NCBI RefSeq assembly: GCF_001262605.1
Contig: NZ_LGTC01000001.1
Location: 3,919,001-3,983,000, forward strand
Reading direction: 5' to 3'
Length of the DNA stretch: 64,000 nucleotides
From: Pseudobacteroides cellulosolvens ATCC 35603 = DSM 2933
GTDB lineage: Bacteria; Bacillota; Clostridia; Acetivibrionales; DSM-2933
The notes beneath the pieces are model-generated. The model was not told where the DNA came from. It made no database searches and saw only the letters and a program-made list of their open reading frames with translations. Numbering within the stretch: position 1 is the first letter of the stretch; each line of letters opens with the position of its first letter. The translations under genes were made by a program, and so were the position numbers. Below, piece after piece: positions 45,898-56,902 of the stretch.

Positions 45898-48075
45898 TCA
45901 CTGTTTATTTCTTGTCACCTCAAAAACCCCTGATACCTTTTTCAATTTTTTAATTATCTTTTCCAACTGCTCTGTATCAATTATCTCAAGTGTAAGATTC
46001 ATCACTGCAATCTGTTCCTTAGTTGTCCTGGCATTAATAGCTTTAAGAGGAATCCGTGACTCACCTATCACATTGGTTATTTCCATAAGAAGTGCAGTTC
46101 TGTCATTTGCCATAACTGTAATATCTGCCTTGTATGCCACATTGTTGGCAGAATACCAGCTAACCTCTATAATTCTCTCTGCAGTATCCGACGCATTAGT
46201 TACATTGAAACAATCCTTTCTATGAACCGATACACCTCTTCCACGTGTTATATACCCTATGATATCATCACCCGGAACGGGATTGCAGCACCTCGAAAGC
46301 CTGACAAGACAATTTTCTATGCCTTTAACAACAATACCATTTTCAGGTATATTCTTTTTCTTTTTCTCAGGCTTTTGGTTGTTGACCGGTTCAAAAAACT
46401 GCTCTAATTCTTCAGGCTTCAGTGTCTTTTTAAATTCCTCTTTTAGTTTGCTTATAACCTTGTTTATGGTTATGCCTCCAAAACCAAGGCTTGCATATAA
46501 GTCTTCTATTGAGTTGTAATTATACCTTTTTAATAGCAATTCAACCCAGTCCGGCTTAAAGAGCTGCGAATAAGTTAGTCCGTTTTTCTTTAATTCCTTT
46601 TCAACAATTTCCTTACCTCGGATTATATTTTCTTCACGTTTTTCTTTCTTAAACCACTGATTTATTTTATTTTTAGCCTGGGAGGTCTTAACTATCTTTA
46701 ACCAATCTCTGCTTGGCCCATGGACATTAGAAGCAGTCAAAACCTCTACAATATCTCCATTATTCAATGAATAATCCAAGGGAACAATTTTACCGTTTAC
46801 CTTTGCCCCCATCATCTTGTTACCAACTGCACTGTGGATGGCATAAGCAAAATCAATAGGCGTGGATGCTGCAGAAAGACTTATTACATCACCCTTTGGA
46901 GTAAAAACAAAAACCTCATCTGTAAAAAGGTCAATTTTTAAAGTCTCCATAAATTCTTTTGCATCCCGCATTTCCTTCTGCCATTCCAAAAGCTGCCTTA
47001 GCCATGACAATTTATTATCCAGATCACCGTCATTGGATTTGCCTTCTTTATACTTCCAGTGTGCAGCTATACCTACCTCAGCAATCCTGTGCATTTCCCA
47101 TGTCCTGATCTGAACCTCAAACGGAACCCCCTCATGACCTATTAATGTAGTATGAAGTGATTGGTACATATTAGGCTTGGGCATGGCTATATAGTCTTTG
47201 AATCTGCCCGGCATAGGCTTATAAAGCTCATGAACAAGTCCAAGCACTGCATAGCAGTCCTTTACCGAATGAACCAGTACACGAACAGCGAAAAGATCAT
47301 AGATTTGCTCTATTGTCTTATTTTGCTCATACATTTTTTTATAAATACTGTAAAAATGCTTGGGGCGTCCGTCCAGGTGGGCATCTATCTCAATTTCCTT
47401 GGTTTTCTGGGTAAGGGTTTCCATGATATCATGGATAAAAGCTTCTCTTTCTTTCCTCTTCTTTGCGATCTTCTCAACTAATTCATAGTATCCTTTGGAG
47501 TCTATGTACCGGAGGCTTAAGTCTTCCAGCTCCCATTTGACTCTTGACATCCCGAGCCTATGAGCTAAAGGAGCATATATTTCCAAAGATTCCTTAGCCT
47601 TTTCAAGTTGTTTTTCAGGAGCCATATACTTTAAGGTCCGCATGTTATGTAACCTGTCCGCAAGCTTTATCAATATTACACGGATGTCCTTGGCCATTGC
47701 CAAAAACATTTTTCTTAAATTTTCAACCTGTTGTTCTTCTTTAGTTGTATAAGGAATTTTACCAAGCTTTGTAACTCCGTCAACCAGATTGGCAATTTCC
47801 TCGCCAAATTTCCCCTTAAGTTGTTCAAAAGTACAGGTGGTATCTTCTATGGTATCATGCAGGAGTCCTGCTATTATGGAAGTGCAGTCCAATTCAAGCT
47901 CTGCCAAAATTATTGCAACCTCTACAGGATGAGTTATGTAAGGCTCGCCTGATATTCTCTGCTGCCCGTCATGTGCAGCCTTTGAAAGCTCAAAAGCTTC
48001 TTTAAGAAGCTCAAAGTCACAATGTTTATTATATTGCTTAACTTTTTCATATAATCGACTAAAGCCTTCGCTCAT
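45898..48075 (-). CDS. rel: Bifunctional (p)ppGpp synthetase/hydrolase
   Basis: 725 residues from the ATG at 48075, with GGGAGGAGC upstream; an in-frame start six codons earlier overlaps that site. HD hydrolase domain with HDTIEDT, synthetase domain (KRKEREAFI, RLHNMRTL, YQSLHTTL), a TGS domain (VFTPKGDVISL), a zinc-finger-like domain with CCNPVPGD, and a C-terminal ACT domain. It makes and degrades the stringent alarmone. Confidence 0.97.
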   Translation of the reverse strand: MSEGFSRLYEKVKQYNKHCDFELLKEAFELSKAAHDGQQRISGEPYITHPVEVAIILAELELDCTSIIAGLLHDTIEDTTCTFEQLKGKFGEEIANLVDGVTKLGKIPYTTKEEQQVENLRKMFLAMAKDIRVILIKLADRLHNMRTLKYMAPEKQLEKAKESLEIYAPLAHRLGMSRVKWELEDLSLRYIDSKGYYELVEKIAKKRKEREAFIHDIMETLTQKTKEIEIDAHLDGRPKHFYSIYKKMYEQNKTIEQIYDLFAVRVLVHSVKDCYAVLGLVHELYKPMPGRFKDYIAMPKPNMYQSLHTTLIGHEGVPFEVQIRTWEMHRIAEVGIAAHWKYKEGKSNDGDLDNKLSWLRQLLEWQKEMRDAKEFMETLKIDLFTDEVFVFTPKGDVISLSAASTPIDFAYAIHSAVGNKMMGAKVNGKIVPLDYSLNNGDIVEVLTASNVHGPSRDWLKIVKTSQAKNKINQWFKKEKREENIIRGKEIVEKELKKNGLTYSQLFKPDWVELLLKRYNYNSIEDLYASLGFGGITINKVISKLKEEFKKTLKPEELEQFFEPVNNQKPEKKKKNIPENGIVVKGIENCLVRLSRCCNPVPGDDIIGYITRGRGVSVHRKDCFNVTNASDTAERIIEVSWYSANNVAYKADITVMANDRTALLMEITNVIGESRIPLKAINARTTKEQIAVMNLTLEIIDTEQLEKIIKKLKKVSGVFEVTRNKQ

Positions 48076-48105
48076 GAACCCTGCTCCTCCCAAATATTAC
48101 AATAA

Positions 48106-50586
48106 TCATTTTACAATTTGAAACAATTGAAGTTTTTTATATAAGCTTGAATTATCAAGGCTTGTTTTTCCTTTTATATCTTTATTGAAATCTATAGAAA
48201 CATGGTAATCGTTTTTATAATGAGCTTTCAAAAGCCCTAATTCACCAAGTATTTCAATGCTTTTTTTCAGTTTAAAGTAGTTCATATTAATTTTATAATT
48301 TAAGGCAATCTTCCTAGCCAGGACAACCATATTACCAAGCAGTAAACTGTTTATAGAGTTTGCCCTTATATACCTGTAAACCACTTCAATATCCTGCCTT
48401 TTTAATTCTACATTCATTCCTCCTTGTTTGTCGGTCTTGGATAAAAGGCATATACATTCAGCTTCATGCCCTTTTAATCTATTATATACCAAATCTATAT
48501 AACCAGGGACTGACCACAACCCATAAAACACTACTCTATCCGCATTAAAACTGTGCAAATGTTCAATACAAGGATTGATAACAAGTATTGTTCCTGCATC
48601 ATCTTGATCATTAAAACAAGTATAACAGATATTTAATTTCTTTTTAATACACCCGTGCAAATTTTCGTGCATTTTTTTTATTTTTTTAGCACTTTCCATC
48701 GAATTTACAAGAATTATTGTTTTTTTATCATCATTAATGAATAATTTTACTTTATCTTCAATTTCCTCTGTGTCTTGGAATGCCATATCACAAACTTGAT
48801 TATTTTGATAATTATCACCAACATTTTCAACTACAAAACCTACACATTTCTCCAGGCTGTTATAAAATTTTTGCTCACTCACAATGTCCTTTGAGTACTT
48901 TATGTCCTTTAAAACAAGCTGGGCCCTATCAACAGAATTCCATGTATTTTTATCCAAAGAGCACACTACATCAACAAAGTCTTCACTCAATAGATCCTTA
49001 GAGAGATTTCCCATATTGAATCCTATGCCATCAACTGTAAGGCCCTGATCTTCAAAAACCGCTTTTAGATGCTTATCATTGCCAACAGTCCTTAAATCAG
49101 CTATTCTGACATTCTCATACAAAAATAAAGGGCTGGGGTTTCCTACCCCGAAGGGTGACATCATCTCAATTTCCGAAATACTCCTCAAATTTATTTCATT
49201 CCTTGCAAGTCTTGCGTCTATTTTAACCTTGGGAACAAGATCTTCTTCTTTCATGTTATTATCAGCAAAATTGTTTAAAAGCCTATCAAATTCTTCAAGG
49301 TTTTCTTCCTTTAAGGTAAGCCCCGCAGCCATCTCATGACCGCCATAATTGTCTAAAAGGTTTTCACATGCACATAGAGCCATAAACATGTTGAACCCTT
49401 CTATACTTCTCCCTGAACCCTTTAAAATACCATTTTCACATGACAGTATTATGCACGGCTTATAATACCTTTCTGTTACTTTTGATGCTGCAATACCTAT
49501 AACACCATGGTGCCAGCCCTCTCCTGATACTACCATGACTTTTTTATCTTTATATTTATTGTCCGACTCAATTTTATTCAATACTTCATCTATAATAGCA
49601 GATTCTATGTCCTGCCTTAATTTGTTTTCACTGCTTAAAAGGCCAGCGATTTCCATAGCAGTGGTCCTGTCTTTAGTCGTAAAAAGTGTTACTGCCCTTT
49701 TAGCATCACCCATTCTACCTGCCGCATTTATCCTTGGGGCAATTATAAAAGCAACCATCCAAGTGGTTATGTCATCATTATTCTTATTGCAGTGCTTCAA
49801 TAATTCCATAAGCCCTATATTTGTTGTATTTCTCATTATTTTAAGGCCGTTACTTACTATTATCCTATTTTCACCTACAAGAGGTACTACATCAGCGATT
49901 GTCCCAATAGTTACAATATCAAGATATTTATAATAGATATCTCCAAGCTGAAGCCTATCACATAATGCTGCCACCAGTTTATAGGCTATACCAACACCTG
50001 CCAGCTCTTTAAATGGATATGGGCAATCCGGCCTTTTGGGATTTATAACCGCTAAAGCATCCGGAATCTCTTCCCTGCATTCATGATGATCTGTTATTAT
50101 TATGTCAATACCATTACTCTTAATAAAGTCTACTTCCCTTATGGCTGATACGCCGCAATCAACTGTTATAACCAGCTGACACCCCAAATTAACTATAGTC
50201 TCAGCAGTATCAAAGGTTATGCCGTAACCATCATTTATTCTGTTTGGTATGAAAAAATCCAGATTAACACCTATACTACTTAAAAAGTTATATAAAACAG
50301 AAGTGCTTGTGACACCATCCACATCATAGTCACCATAAATTAAAATTTTTTGGCCTTTCTCTATAGCTTCTAAAATTCTCTCAACAGCCTTGTCCATATC
50401 CTTCATCAGAAAAGGATCATGAAGCTTATCTTTTGAAGGATTTAGAAAACTCTTTATATAATCCTTATCGTTAATACCCCTGCTTAAAAAAACTTTTGCC
50501 AGAAGCGTTGAGACCTGTGCTTCTTTAGATAGCTTTAAAACATCATCATCTTTTACTTCATTGCAAATCCACTTTTTATCAAACAT
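48106..50586 (-). CDS. recJ: Single-stranded-DNA-specific exonuclease RecJ
   Basis: 826 residues with AGGTGG upstream of ATG. DHH domain with DYDVDGVTSTSVL, TVDCGVSA, TDHHECREEIP and the DHHA1 motif GGHEMAAGLTL, then OB-fold and a C-terminal extension of about 250 residues that makes it longer than the E. coli enzyme (about 577), as in other Firmicutes. It degrades single-stranded DNA 5' to 3' in recombination and mismatch repair. It precedes rel by 30 bp, so both are probably one transcript. Confidence 0.95.
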   Translation of the reverse strand: MFDKKWICNEVKDDDVLKLSKEAQVSTLLAKVFLSRGINDKDYIKSFLNPSKDKLHDPFLMKDMDKAVERILEAIEKGQKILIYGDYDVDGVTSTSVLYNFLSSIGVNLDFFIPNRINDGYGITFDTAETIVNLGCQLVITVDCGVSAIREVDFIKSNGIDIIITDHHECREEIPDALAVINPKRPDCPYPFKELAGVGIAYKLVAALCDRLQLGDIYYKYLDIVTIGTIADVVPLVGENRIIVSNGLKIMRNTTNIGLMELLKHCNKNNDDITTWMVAFIIAPRINAAGRMGDAKRAVTLFTTKDRTTAMEIAGLLSSENKLRQDIESAIIDEVLNKIESDNKYKDKKVMVVSGEGWHHGVIGIAASKVTERYYKPCIILSCENGILKGSGRSIEGFNMFMALCACENLLDNYGGHEMAAGLTLKEENLEEFDRLLNNFADNNMKEEDLVPKVKIDARLARNEINLRSISEIEMMSPFGVGNPSPLFLYENVRIADLRTVGNDKHLKAVFEDQGLTVDGIGFNMGNLSKDLLSEDFVDVVCSLDKNTWNSVDRAQLVLKDIKYSKDIVSEQKFYNSLEKCVGFVVENVGDNYQNNQVCDMAFQDTEEIEDKVKLFINDDKKTIILVNSMESAKKIKKMHENLHGCIKKKLNICYTCFNDQDDAGTILVINPCIEHLHSFNADRVVFYGLWSVPGYIDLVYNRLKGHEAECICLLSKTDKQGGMNVELKRQDIEVVYRYIRANSINSLLLGNMVVLARKIALNYKINMNYFKLKKSIEILGELGLLKAHYKNDYHVSIDFNKDIKGKTSLDNSSLYKKLQLFQIVK

Positions 50587-50714
50587 CCAAAATCCACCTG
50601 TATTCCTAAAGAAAAATTCTAAAAAAATTACTTCACCCTAATTTAAGTGTGAAGTAAAATCTTATCCCAATTATAATGTATTTAATTTAAAGTTGCAACA
50701 AAGCCTTATTATTG

Positions 50715-51674
50715 TCATTTATTCCTTTCAAAAACAGCTGTAAAATAACTTGTTGTTGAATCGCTATATGTTTTTGCTATTCTTGCAGAATTGTCATGCC
50801 CTAAAAGTCTTAACCCATCGGTTCCTGCGTCCTTCATTACAGTAAGGAAAGTCATGATTGAAGGCGGTGAATCCATATTATCATTGGTCATTTGGCTTAT
50901 AGCATTAATATCCCATGATTTTAAAGCTCTTAATGTAATTTCATCCATCTTGTCGGCCTTTTCTGGAGTAAGATAGTGTGAAAAATCCACCGATGCTATG
51001 ACCAGTGCTTTCTTTTGGGAAATACTGCTGTAAATTTTGTGTCCCAGCTCAATGGACTTTTTCATTCCATAATTACCATGGAGTATAACAGGTACAATTT
51101 TTGCATCAGGCAGATAATATTTGATATATGGCACAATAGAGGATACCGAGTGTTCCACTTCAAGCAGCCTGGTTTTGCTCTCTGATGTCTTTATGCCAGT
51201 GATTCTTTTTATCAGATTATCATCGGGCTCTAAAACCCCAAAGGGTGTAGACCAGCTTTCCAAAGCAGTGTTAAGCATTTGGTTGCCTTCTCTTTTATGG
51301 TTTGGTCCGATTACTACAACGCAATCATAATTTCCATTTGATACAGTTTTAAAAAATGAAGCGATAAGATCACAAGCTAAAAGATGGTGTGGAACTATAC
51401 CTCCTACAATATCCCCTTTATAAGACTCTTGCTTGTTTGCAATCCTTATGGATTGCATGAATTCAGCATCATTATAATAAATACATCTTATCATGTCCTT
51501 TATTATAGGTGTATCCTTGGTACCAATTTCAGGCACACCCCTTTCAGGGTCCTTTGTGCCGATAGGTTTTATACCTGCTTCAATGTTCCCGGTGGTTTTG
51601 CTGCATGCAGCAAAACCACCGGCTATAATTATTAGTGTTAAACATACAGCCATATATCTCAATAATTTATTCAT
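50715..51674 (-). CDS. Memo-like lipoprotein (AmmeMemoRadiSam system protein B)
   Basis: 319 residues with AGGTAG upstream of ATG. A lipoprotein signal peptide ends at GGFAACS (lipobox Cys near 24). The Memo domain has GGIVPHHLLA, VVIGPNHKR, WSTPFGVLEPD, EVEHSVSSIVPY, VILHG and VASVDFSHYLTP, with conserved His residues of the metal-binding site. The partner radical SAM and AMMECR1 genes are not visible nearby. An exported Memo form is less common than cytosolic ones. The gene directly follows the alpha-2-macroglobulin-like gene with an 8-bp gap. Confidence 0.88.
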   Translation of the reverse strand: MNKLLRYMAVCLTLIIIAGGFAACSKTTGNIEAGIKPIGTKDPERGVPEIGTKDTPIIKDMIRCIYYNDAEFMQSIRIANKQESYKGDIVGGIVPHHLLACDLIASFFKTVSNGNYDCVVVIGPNHKREGNQMLNTALESWSTPFGVLEPDDNLIKRITGIKTSESKTRLLEVEHSVSSIVPYIKYYLPDAKIVPVILHGNYGMKKSIELGHKIYSSISQKKALVIASVDFSHYLTPEKADKMDEITLRALKSWDINAISQMTNDNMDSPPSIMTFLTVMKDAGTDGLRLLGHDNSARIAKTYSDSTTSYFTAVFERNK

Positions 51675-51681
51675 AATATAT

Positions 51682-54600
51682 CTACCTTGTTATTTTGACT
51701 TTTATCATATCTGAAATTCCGGCAGCACTGCTTCCATAATGCTTTATAAATGCATTATCTGAAGTAAAATCACCCGGCGAAACTGCTCTTGCAAAGTATT
51801 TTATTTCCTTTGGTTTTTCTTTGCTGTTTTTGCTGTAGTAAACAGTGAAGACAACCTTCTGTCCCGAAACTTCATCAGGATAATACCTGTTTTCCACATA
51901 TTCCTTGCCCTCGACATATCTGAATCCGCAAGGCAGAACATCTGTTATCTCATAGAAACCGTCTGGTGCTGCTTTTGAAAACTCTGGTTTTATAGTTATT
52001 GATACTATATCAGATTGTTTGAAAGAAGTATCATTTTTCCCGTTATATTGCCTATTAAGCTTTACTAATTTACTTTCTTCCGTAATAGAGTCTTTTATTT
52101 GTCCCTTAAAGGTTGAGGTTACTGCAATTTCACCTTGAATATTGCTGAATTTAATGCCTTCAAGGCTCTTTGAAGTCAATTGAATCCTGAATTTATCAGC
52201 CTTCTTAAGCTCAACATCTTTTTTCTTACCATCAAGTTCATAGGTAAACCTACTGGTTTTTTGAGTATCAGGCACCGTATTCATTGCATAATTGATTCTT
52301 TCAAGGTTGGTTATTATATCTCTTCCCGAATTTTGAGAAATATACCTGTGAAGTCCTTCCTTTTCAGGGAGATCAAGCTTAAGGGCTACCAATGAGCATA
52401 AAGCAGTAATCTCAATTATATCGTCCTTACTAGTTCCAAAATCCATATATGCTAACGGGTCGATTTTCTTGAGCTTGCCCTCTGTTACCTTTGCATATTC
52501 CTCTCTGGCAGTCTTTATATCCCCCAACTCTGCAAGGGCCAGGCATAGATATATCTTATCCTTGTATGATATCCCTTTTGATGCCAACAAGTTTTTGACA
52601 TCATATAGTACAGGCTCATTTAAAGATGCAAGCCCATAGAAGGATGCAGCTACATCTGTCGGCTGTGACTCTTTATCCTCTATTGTTTTATAGAAATACA
52701 GTTTTAAGCTGCTTTTGTCAAATTCATCCTCAGAAATAGCACATATTTTAGCAGATAACTCAGGATTGGCACTGTCATATTTAAGTAAAGCTATCCCTCC
52801 GTTTTCCAACTGATATTTGGTAAATTCAAAGTTTTCCTCCATGCTATTAACCTGAAAATATTTCTTCAAGAGATCCTGGGAAAGCTTCCTGCAAAGCTTT
52901 TGATCAACCCTTTCCCCCCATGTGCAATCTAAAGACCATAGTGTATCCGAAAACTCAGATATAGCTGCATTATAAAATTCAAGAGTCGTAAGGGTTTTGC
53001 CCCCTTCAATTTTCAAGCCGTCTGCAAGCTTATATGTTTTGAATTTTTCAGCTTCCAATATATTTTTAACAACCGAAAAGTCCTTTTTAATTCCATCATT
53101 GAAGTTTTTACATTTCACCTTAACGGTAACGGAATACTGTCCTTCTTTAAGGCTGCCAAGGGACTGGCTTGTAAAGAGATTTACCTTTCCAACTTTATTA
53201 AACTCCTTTTTAACTCCATTATTTCCTTCCAATAATACACTGTAAGTTACATCATCACCGCTCTTAACACCTGTTCCAAAAGCCCTCATTGTTAATTCAG
53301 GGTTATCATTTTCCATGAATATTTTATTAAAAATTATGTCTGCAAAAAACGGCAGCTTGACATTAATATTGGTCTTTCCGTTTCCTGCCTTTAAATCATC
53401 TGATACACCCTGGTAGGTAATTCTCCATGACGTAAGGTTATCAGGCACCTTAAAGTTTGCCTTAGCTTTTCCGTCCGCCCCGACTTTCACAGTGTCAAAA
53501 TATGCATTATCTTTAAAGTCTGAACGGATGGTCTTATCTCCTCCCTCACCGCATTCTGCACCGCCAAACCTGTTTAAATCAGTGGGCTGATAGGAGAAAT
53601 AGCTTGCTTCCTCCCCTTCAGAAATGTTTTTTGAGTATATGGCCCCTAATGTGTCTACAAATTGGTCCTGTATTGCAAAAAATGCTTCATCCACAACACT
53701 GATATTCACATCCGCAGGACAGGGGTTTCCTGATTTATCATTCACCTCTATATCAAGGTTAACTGTATCCCCAGGCTTGTAATCGCTTTTATCCGGCTTT
53801 ACCTCTACATTAAGTTCTTTTTCAGAATAATCATATAAAATATTGGTGTTTCCTGCATCATATACATTTTTACCGTCAAAATATACCGCCTTTACATATA
53901 TATTCGGAATTTTGTTTTTATCCATTTCGAAGGAGTATTTAAAGTCTTCGGATATGCTGTACCCTGCCAAACCCTTCCTCTGTACTACAAATAACACCCT
54001 TGTATCAGGCTTTTTACTAAGGCTTTCACCACCATACTTAACCTCAATCACAGCCTTTTCACCAAGTTTGTATGTGTTTTTCCCATCTTCAGTTACCAGG
54101 GAGTATGTTTTAAACTCGGAATTGTAAATGTTGTAGTAGTTATTGATGAATTTGATTTCCTCAATCATCCTGCCTTTGCCGTCGGCTCCTGTAACCTTTA
54201 CATAATACACCCTATATTCCTTGGAATTCTTTTCAATAGGAACACTGAATTCGTATACGCCGTTTGATGTTGTAAAATCTTCCTCCTTTACAACACTTTC
54301 AACCTCTTTGTATTCATACTTTTTCTCAACCCTTTTATTTATGAAATCATAATATTCTCCTATAACTTTTTGCTCCCAGTGCTTTTCGTAAACTTTTGCC
54401 TTCAATCTCCTATCTGCAGCTTTCCCCTTATAAAAGCTTTCATCTTGATACACCATTTCGCCATGTTCTTTTGCTTTATCAATATCAATAAGGTTTGTTT
54501 CCACCTTTATCCTAGCTGTATTATTTGAAACCTCGGATTTTACCTCTACCATTGTATCCCTTGGAAATACTATTACAGAGCCTGATGAGCTTATAACAGC

Positions 54601-56652
54601 TTCTTCAGATTGGTTATTGTTTACAAACAAATTAAATGTAGTAGGCCTCCATGAACTGTCGATGTAAAAGCTTTCAGGAATAAAATTTAAACTTCCATGT
54701 CCGTCATCTCCACATGAGATAACACCATTTGAATGCCGATTAATACCGGCATCATAGTCAAGCTTTATCCCAGGAACCGGAGAACCTTCAAAAAAGCTGG
54801 CCTGTATATCAAAATTAACCTTTTCCCATGCTGCGGCAATCTTCTTATCAGGCTCAACGTTTATTCTATATGCAGGTTTGGTATATTCCTTTACCTCAAA
54901 AGAACTTTCAATAATAGTCCTTTTCCCGAATTTCAACATAATTGAATAGCTGCCCGATGCAAGATTATCCAAAGTAATCTCATCCTTTATGAAACCCGAA
55001 GGAGTAAGCATGATTTCCTTTGTTTGAAGGCCTGGAAGATCATTTTCCTCAAAGTAGGAGTAATCATACCTGTAAAGAACCAGCTCTGCCTTTTCGGGCA
55101 TTGGCGTTCCGTCTCTAGGCCTAACCATCCCCCATATCCTGACTGTATCATTAGGCAGATACATTCCTCTATCAAGATACATATATGTCCAGTAAAGATC
55201 GTTTACAGGTTGTTCTCCATCTTTATTCATATACCAGTTGGTTTTGGTCACATATGCAAAGAACGTAGGTTTGTTTTTATTATTAATTTTAAATATGCGA
55301 TAACCTGTATCCTCAGGAATATTAATCTTGCCATCGATAAAGGCAAGACCATCATCTCCCGAAATTGCCTTTTGATTTTCATCTGAGCTAACCGTTACGT
55401 CCCCCAATGGCTTACCTGTTATGGAATCATTGAGCCAAACCAGTGTTTTATCCCTGCACACTGAAATATAAGTTGATATATCACTTACCTGTAAAAGTGT
55501 TCTAAATGTTCTACTTCCATACTTAATCCTTATAAGATATTGCCCTTCAGGCATCTTTGCCGGAAAGCTTATATAGCTGTAATAGTAGTCATCATTTGTA
55601 TTTTCCACTTTGGAATTGAAGGATGATATCTTTTCCAGCTTTAAGGAATCCAATTGATCATTACTGTTATCCTTTACGGCCCAGTATGGCAAACTGTTCA
55701 TTATTTCCACAGACTTTAAAAAGTCACTGTCATTCTGGTACTTCAGAACTTCAATGGATACACTGCCGTCTTTAATCTTATCATATGTATTTACCTGGAG
55801 CACAGGAACAACATCTGACGCAAAATTGTATATGGCCTGTGAAAACCAAAACCCAGGTGCAGATTGTTGATTATTGTTTTGAGGATTATTGGTCTGGAAT
55901 TTAAAAATATAATCCCTCTCCAGTTTATCCTCTCCATCTCTAAGCCCTAATCCCTTCTTTAAAGTAACTGTATAAATCATTCCAGGCTCAAGTTTCTCCG
56001 GTACAAAAACAGCTACCTTTTTATGGTATTCAAACCGTCCCTTAACCTTTGGACTTATTTCAAAATACTTGTCAAATTCCTCAAAATTCTCATGACTCAT
56101 AGTAATCTCAATGCCGGTATTGGTTTCTACATTGGTAGCCATATCCCTTGGCAGGGTTCTGACTACCCTGAAGGTCTTTTTAGTCTGGAATGCCCAGGAA
56201 TAATTATTTGAAGATTGGCCCTCAGGTATTCCATCTTGCGAAGGCTTAGGCTGAAGTGCTTCAAATTTATATACACTGTTGGGCACTAAAGGCTCATCCG
56301 CTTTAACACTGAATGAAGTTGCTGAAAGCTTCTTAACTGCAAAAGACACATTTGGAGTAATCTTAAGAGCCTTTTTAATATAACTCTCATCACACTCTTT
56401 TTCACTGGTCACTTTAAAACCTGAGTTAACCTCAACACCTGTTCCGTCATAGCTTAGTGGTTCAATATTAGTTATCTTTACAACTTTTTCAGCTTTTGTA
56501 GTCTGTGAATTAAAAGTAAGCTTTTCCTTGTAATCGGATTTAAAAAACAGCCTGTTAACTGCAAACGCTGTTATCGCAACAAATATGACAGTTGCAACAA
56601 TAATTGCTGTAACGGCAAACTTATTGCTTTTATACAAATCTTTTATATTCAT
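51682..56652 (-). CDS. Alpha-2-macroglobulin-like membrane-anchored protein
   Basis: 1656 residues from the ATG at 56652, with GGGAGGGG upstream. An N-terminal anchor (about 13-35), several Ig-like macroglobulin domains, a bait-like region and the A2M core (SWRITYQGVSDDLKAGN, FADIIFNKIFMENDNPE). The thioester motif CxEQ is not seen; the matching stretch reads SLDCTWGERVDQKLC. A toroid-like helical domain and a receptor-like domain end the protein. Thioester-less members exist and trap or hold periplasmic proteases by conformational change. The Memo lipoprotein is cotranscribed. Confidence 0.88.
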   Translation of the reverse strand: MNIKDLYKSNKFAVTAIIVATVIFVAITAFAVNRLFFKSDYKEKLTFNSQTTKAEKVVKITNIEPLSYDGTGVEVNSGFKVTSEKECDESYIKKALKITPNVSFAVKKLSATSFSVKADEPLVPNSVYKFEALQPKPSQDGIPEGQSSNNYSWAFQTKKTFRVVRTLPRDMATNVETNTGIEITMSHENFEEFDKYFEISPKVKGRFEYHKKVAVFVPEKLEPGMIYTVTLKKGLGLRDGEDKLERDYIFKFQTNNPQNNNQQSAPGFWFSQAIYNFASDVVPVLQVNTYDKIKDGSVSIEVLKYQNDSDFLKSVEIMNSLPYWAVKDNSNDQLDSLKLEKISSFNSKVENTNDDYYYSYISFPAKMPEGQYLIRIKYGSRTFRTLLQVSDISTYISVCRDKTLVWLNDSITGKPLGDVTVSSDENQKAISGDDGLAFIDGKINIPEDTGYRIFKINNKNKPTFFAYVTKTNWYMNKDGEQPVNDLYWTYMYLDRGMYLPNDTVRIWGMVRPRDGTPMPEKAELVLYRYDYSYFEENDLPGLQTKEIMLTPSGFIKDEITLDNLASGSYSIMLKFGKRTIIESSFEVKEYTKPAYRINVEPDKKIAAAWEKVNFDIQASFFEGSPVPGIKLDYDAGINRHSNGVISCGDDGHGSLNFIPESFYIDSSWRPTTFNLFVNNNQSEEAVISSSGSVIVFPRDTMVEVKSEVSNNTARIKVETNLIDIDKAKEHGEMVYQDESFYKGKAADRRLKAKVYEKHWEQKVIGEYYDFINKRVEKKYEYKEVESVVKEEDFTTSNGVYEFSVPIEKNSKEYRVYYVKVTGADGKGRMIEEIKFINNYYNIYNSEFKTYSLVTEDGKNTYKLGEKAVIEVKYGGESLSKKPDTRVLFVVQRKGLAGYSISEDFKYSFEMDKNKIPNIYVKAVYFDGKNVYDAGNTNILYDYSEKELNVEVKPDKSDYKPGDTVNLDIEVNDKSGNPCPADVNISVVDEAFFAIQDQFVDTLGAIYSKNISEGEEASYFSYQPTDLNRFGGAECGEGGDKTIRSDFKDNAYFDTVKVGADGKAKANFKVPDNLTSWRITYQGVSDDLKAGNGKTNINVKLPFFADIIFNKIFMENDNPELTMRAFGTGVKSGDDVTYSVLLEGNNGVKKEFNKVGKVNLFTSQSLGSLKEGQYSVTVKVKCKNFNDGIKKDFSVVKNILEAEKFKTYKLADGLKIEGGKTLTTLEFYNAAISEFSDTLWSLDCTWGERVDQKLCRKLSQDLLKKYFQVNSMEENFEFTKYQLENGGIALLKYDSANPELSAKICAISEDEFDKSSLKLYFYKTIEDKESQPTDVAASFYGLASLNEPVLYDVKNLLASKGISYKDKIYLCLALAELGDIKTAREEYAKVTEGKLKKIDPLAYMDFGTSKDDIIEITALCSLVALKLDLPEKEGLHRYISQNSGRDIITNLERINYAMNTVPDTQKTSRFTYELDGKKKDVELKKADKFRIQLTSKSLEGIKFSNIQGEIAVTSTFKGQIKDSITEESKLVKLNRQYNGKNDTSFKQSDIVSITIKPEFSKAAPDGFYEITDVLPCGFRYVEGKEYVENRYYPDEVSGQKVVFTVYYSKNSKEKPKEIKYFARAVSPGDFTSDNAFIKHYGSSAAGISDMIKVKITR

Positions 56653-56818
56653 CAAATTCCCCTCCCATTAAATTTTACAATGCTTGATAATTCATTGCAG
56701 CTTATAAATAGAGTATATTATATTCTAATATTACTACAAATCTCCACATAATAATTTACAAAATAGTTAAGGATAATAGACAAGTTAATACTCACAGAAA
56801 TATTACATGCAGACAAAA

Positions 56819-56847
56819 AGACCTGCATGATCTCTATAGAAGGTCTT
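56819..56847 (-). terminator. Terminator after DUF3788 gene
   Basis: AAGACC pairs with GGTCTT and TTTTTGTC follows on the minus strand. It lies 56 bp after the gene stop. Confidence 0.6.
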
Positions 56848-56902
56848 CTTGGGTTAGTGTTTATACCTCTTATGTTAATACTTTTTTAGGTTTATAATGC
56901 TT

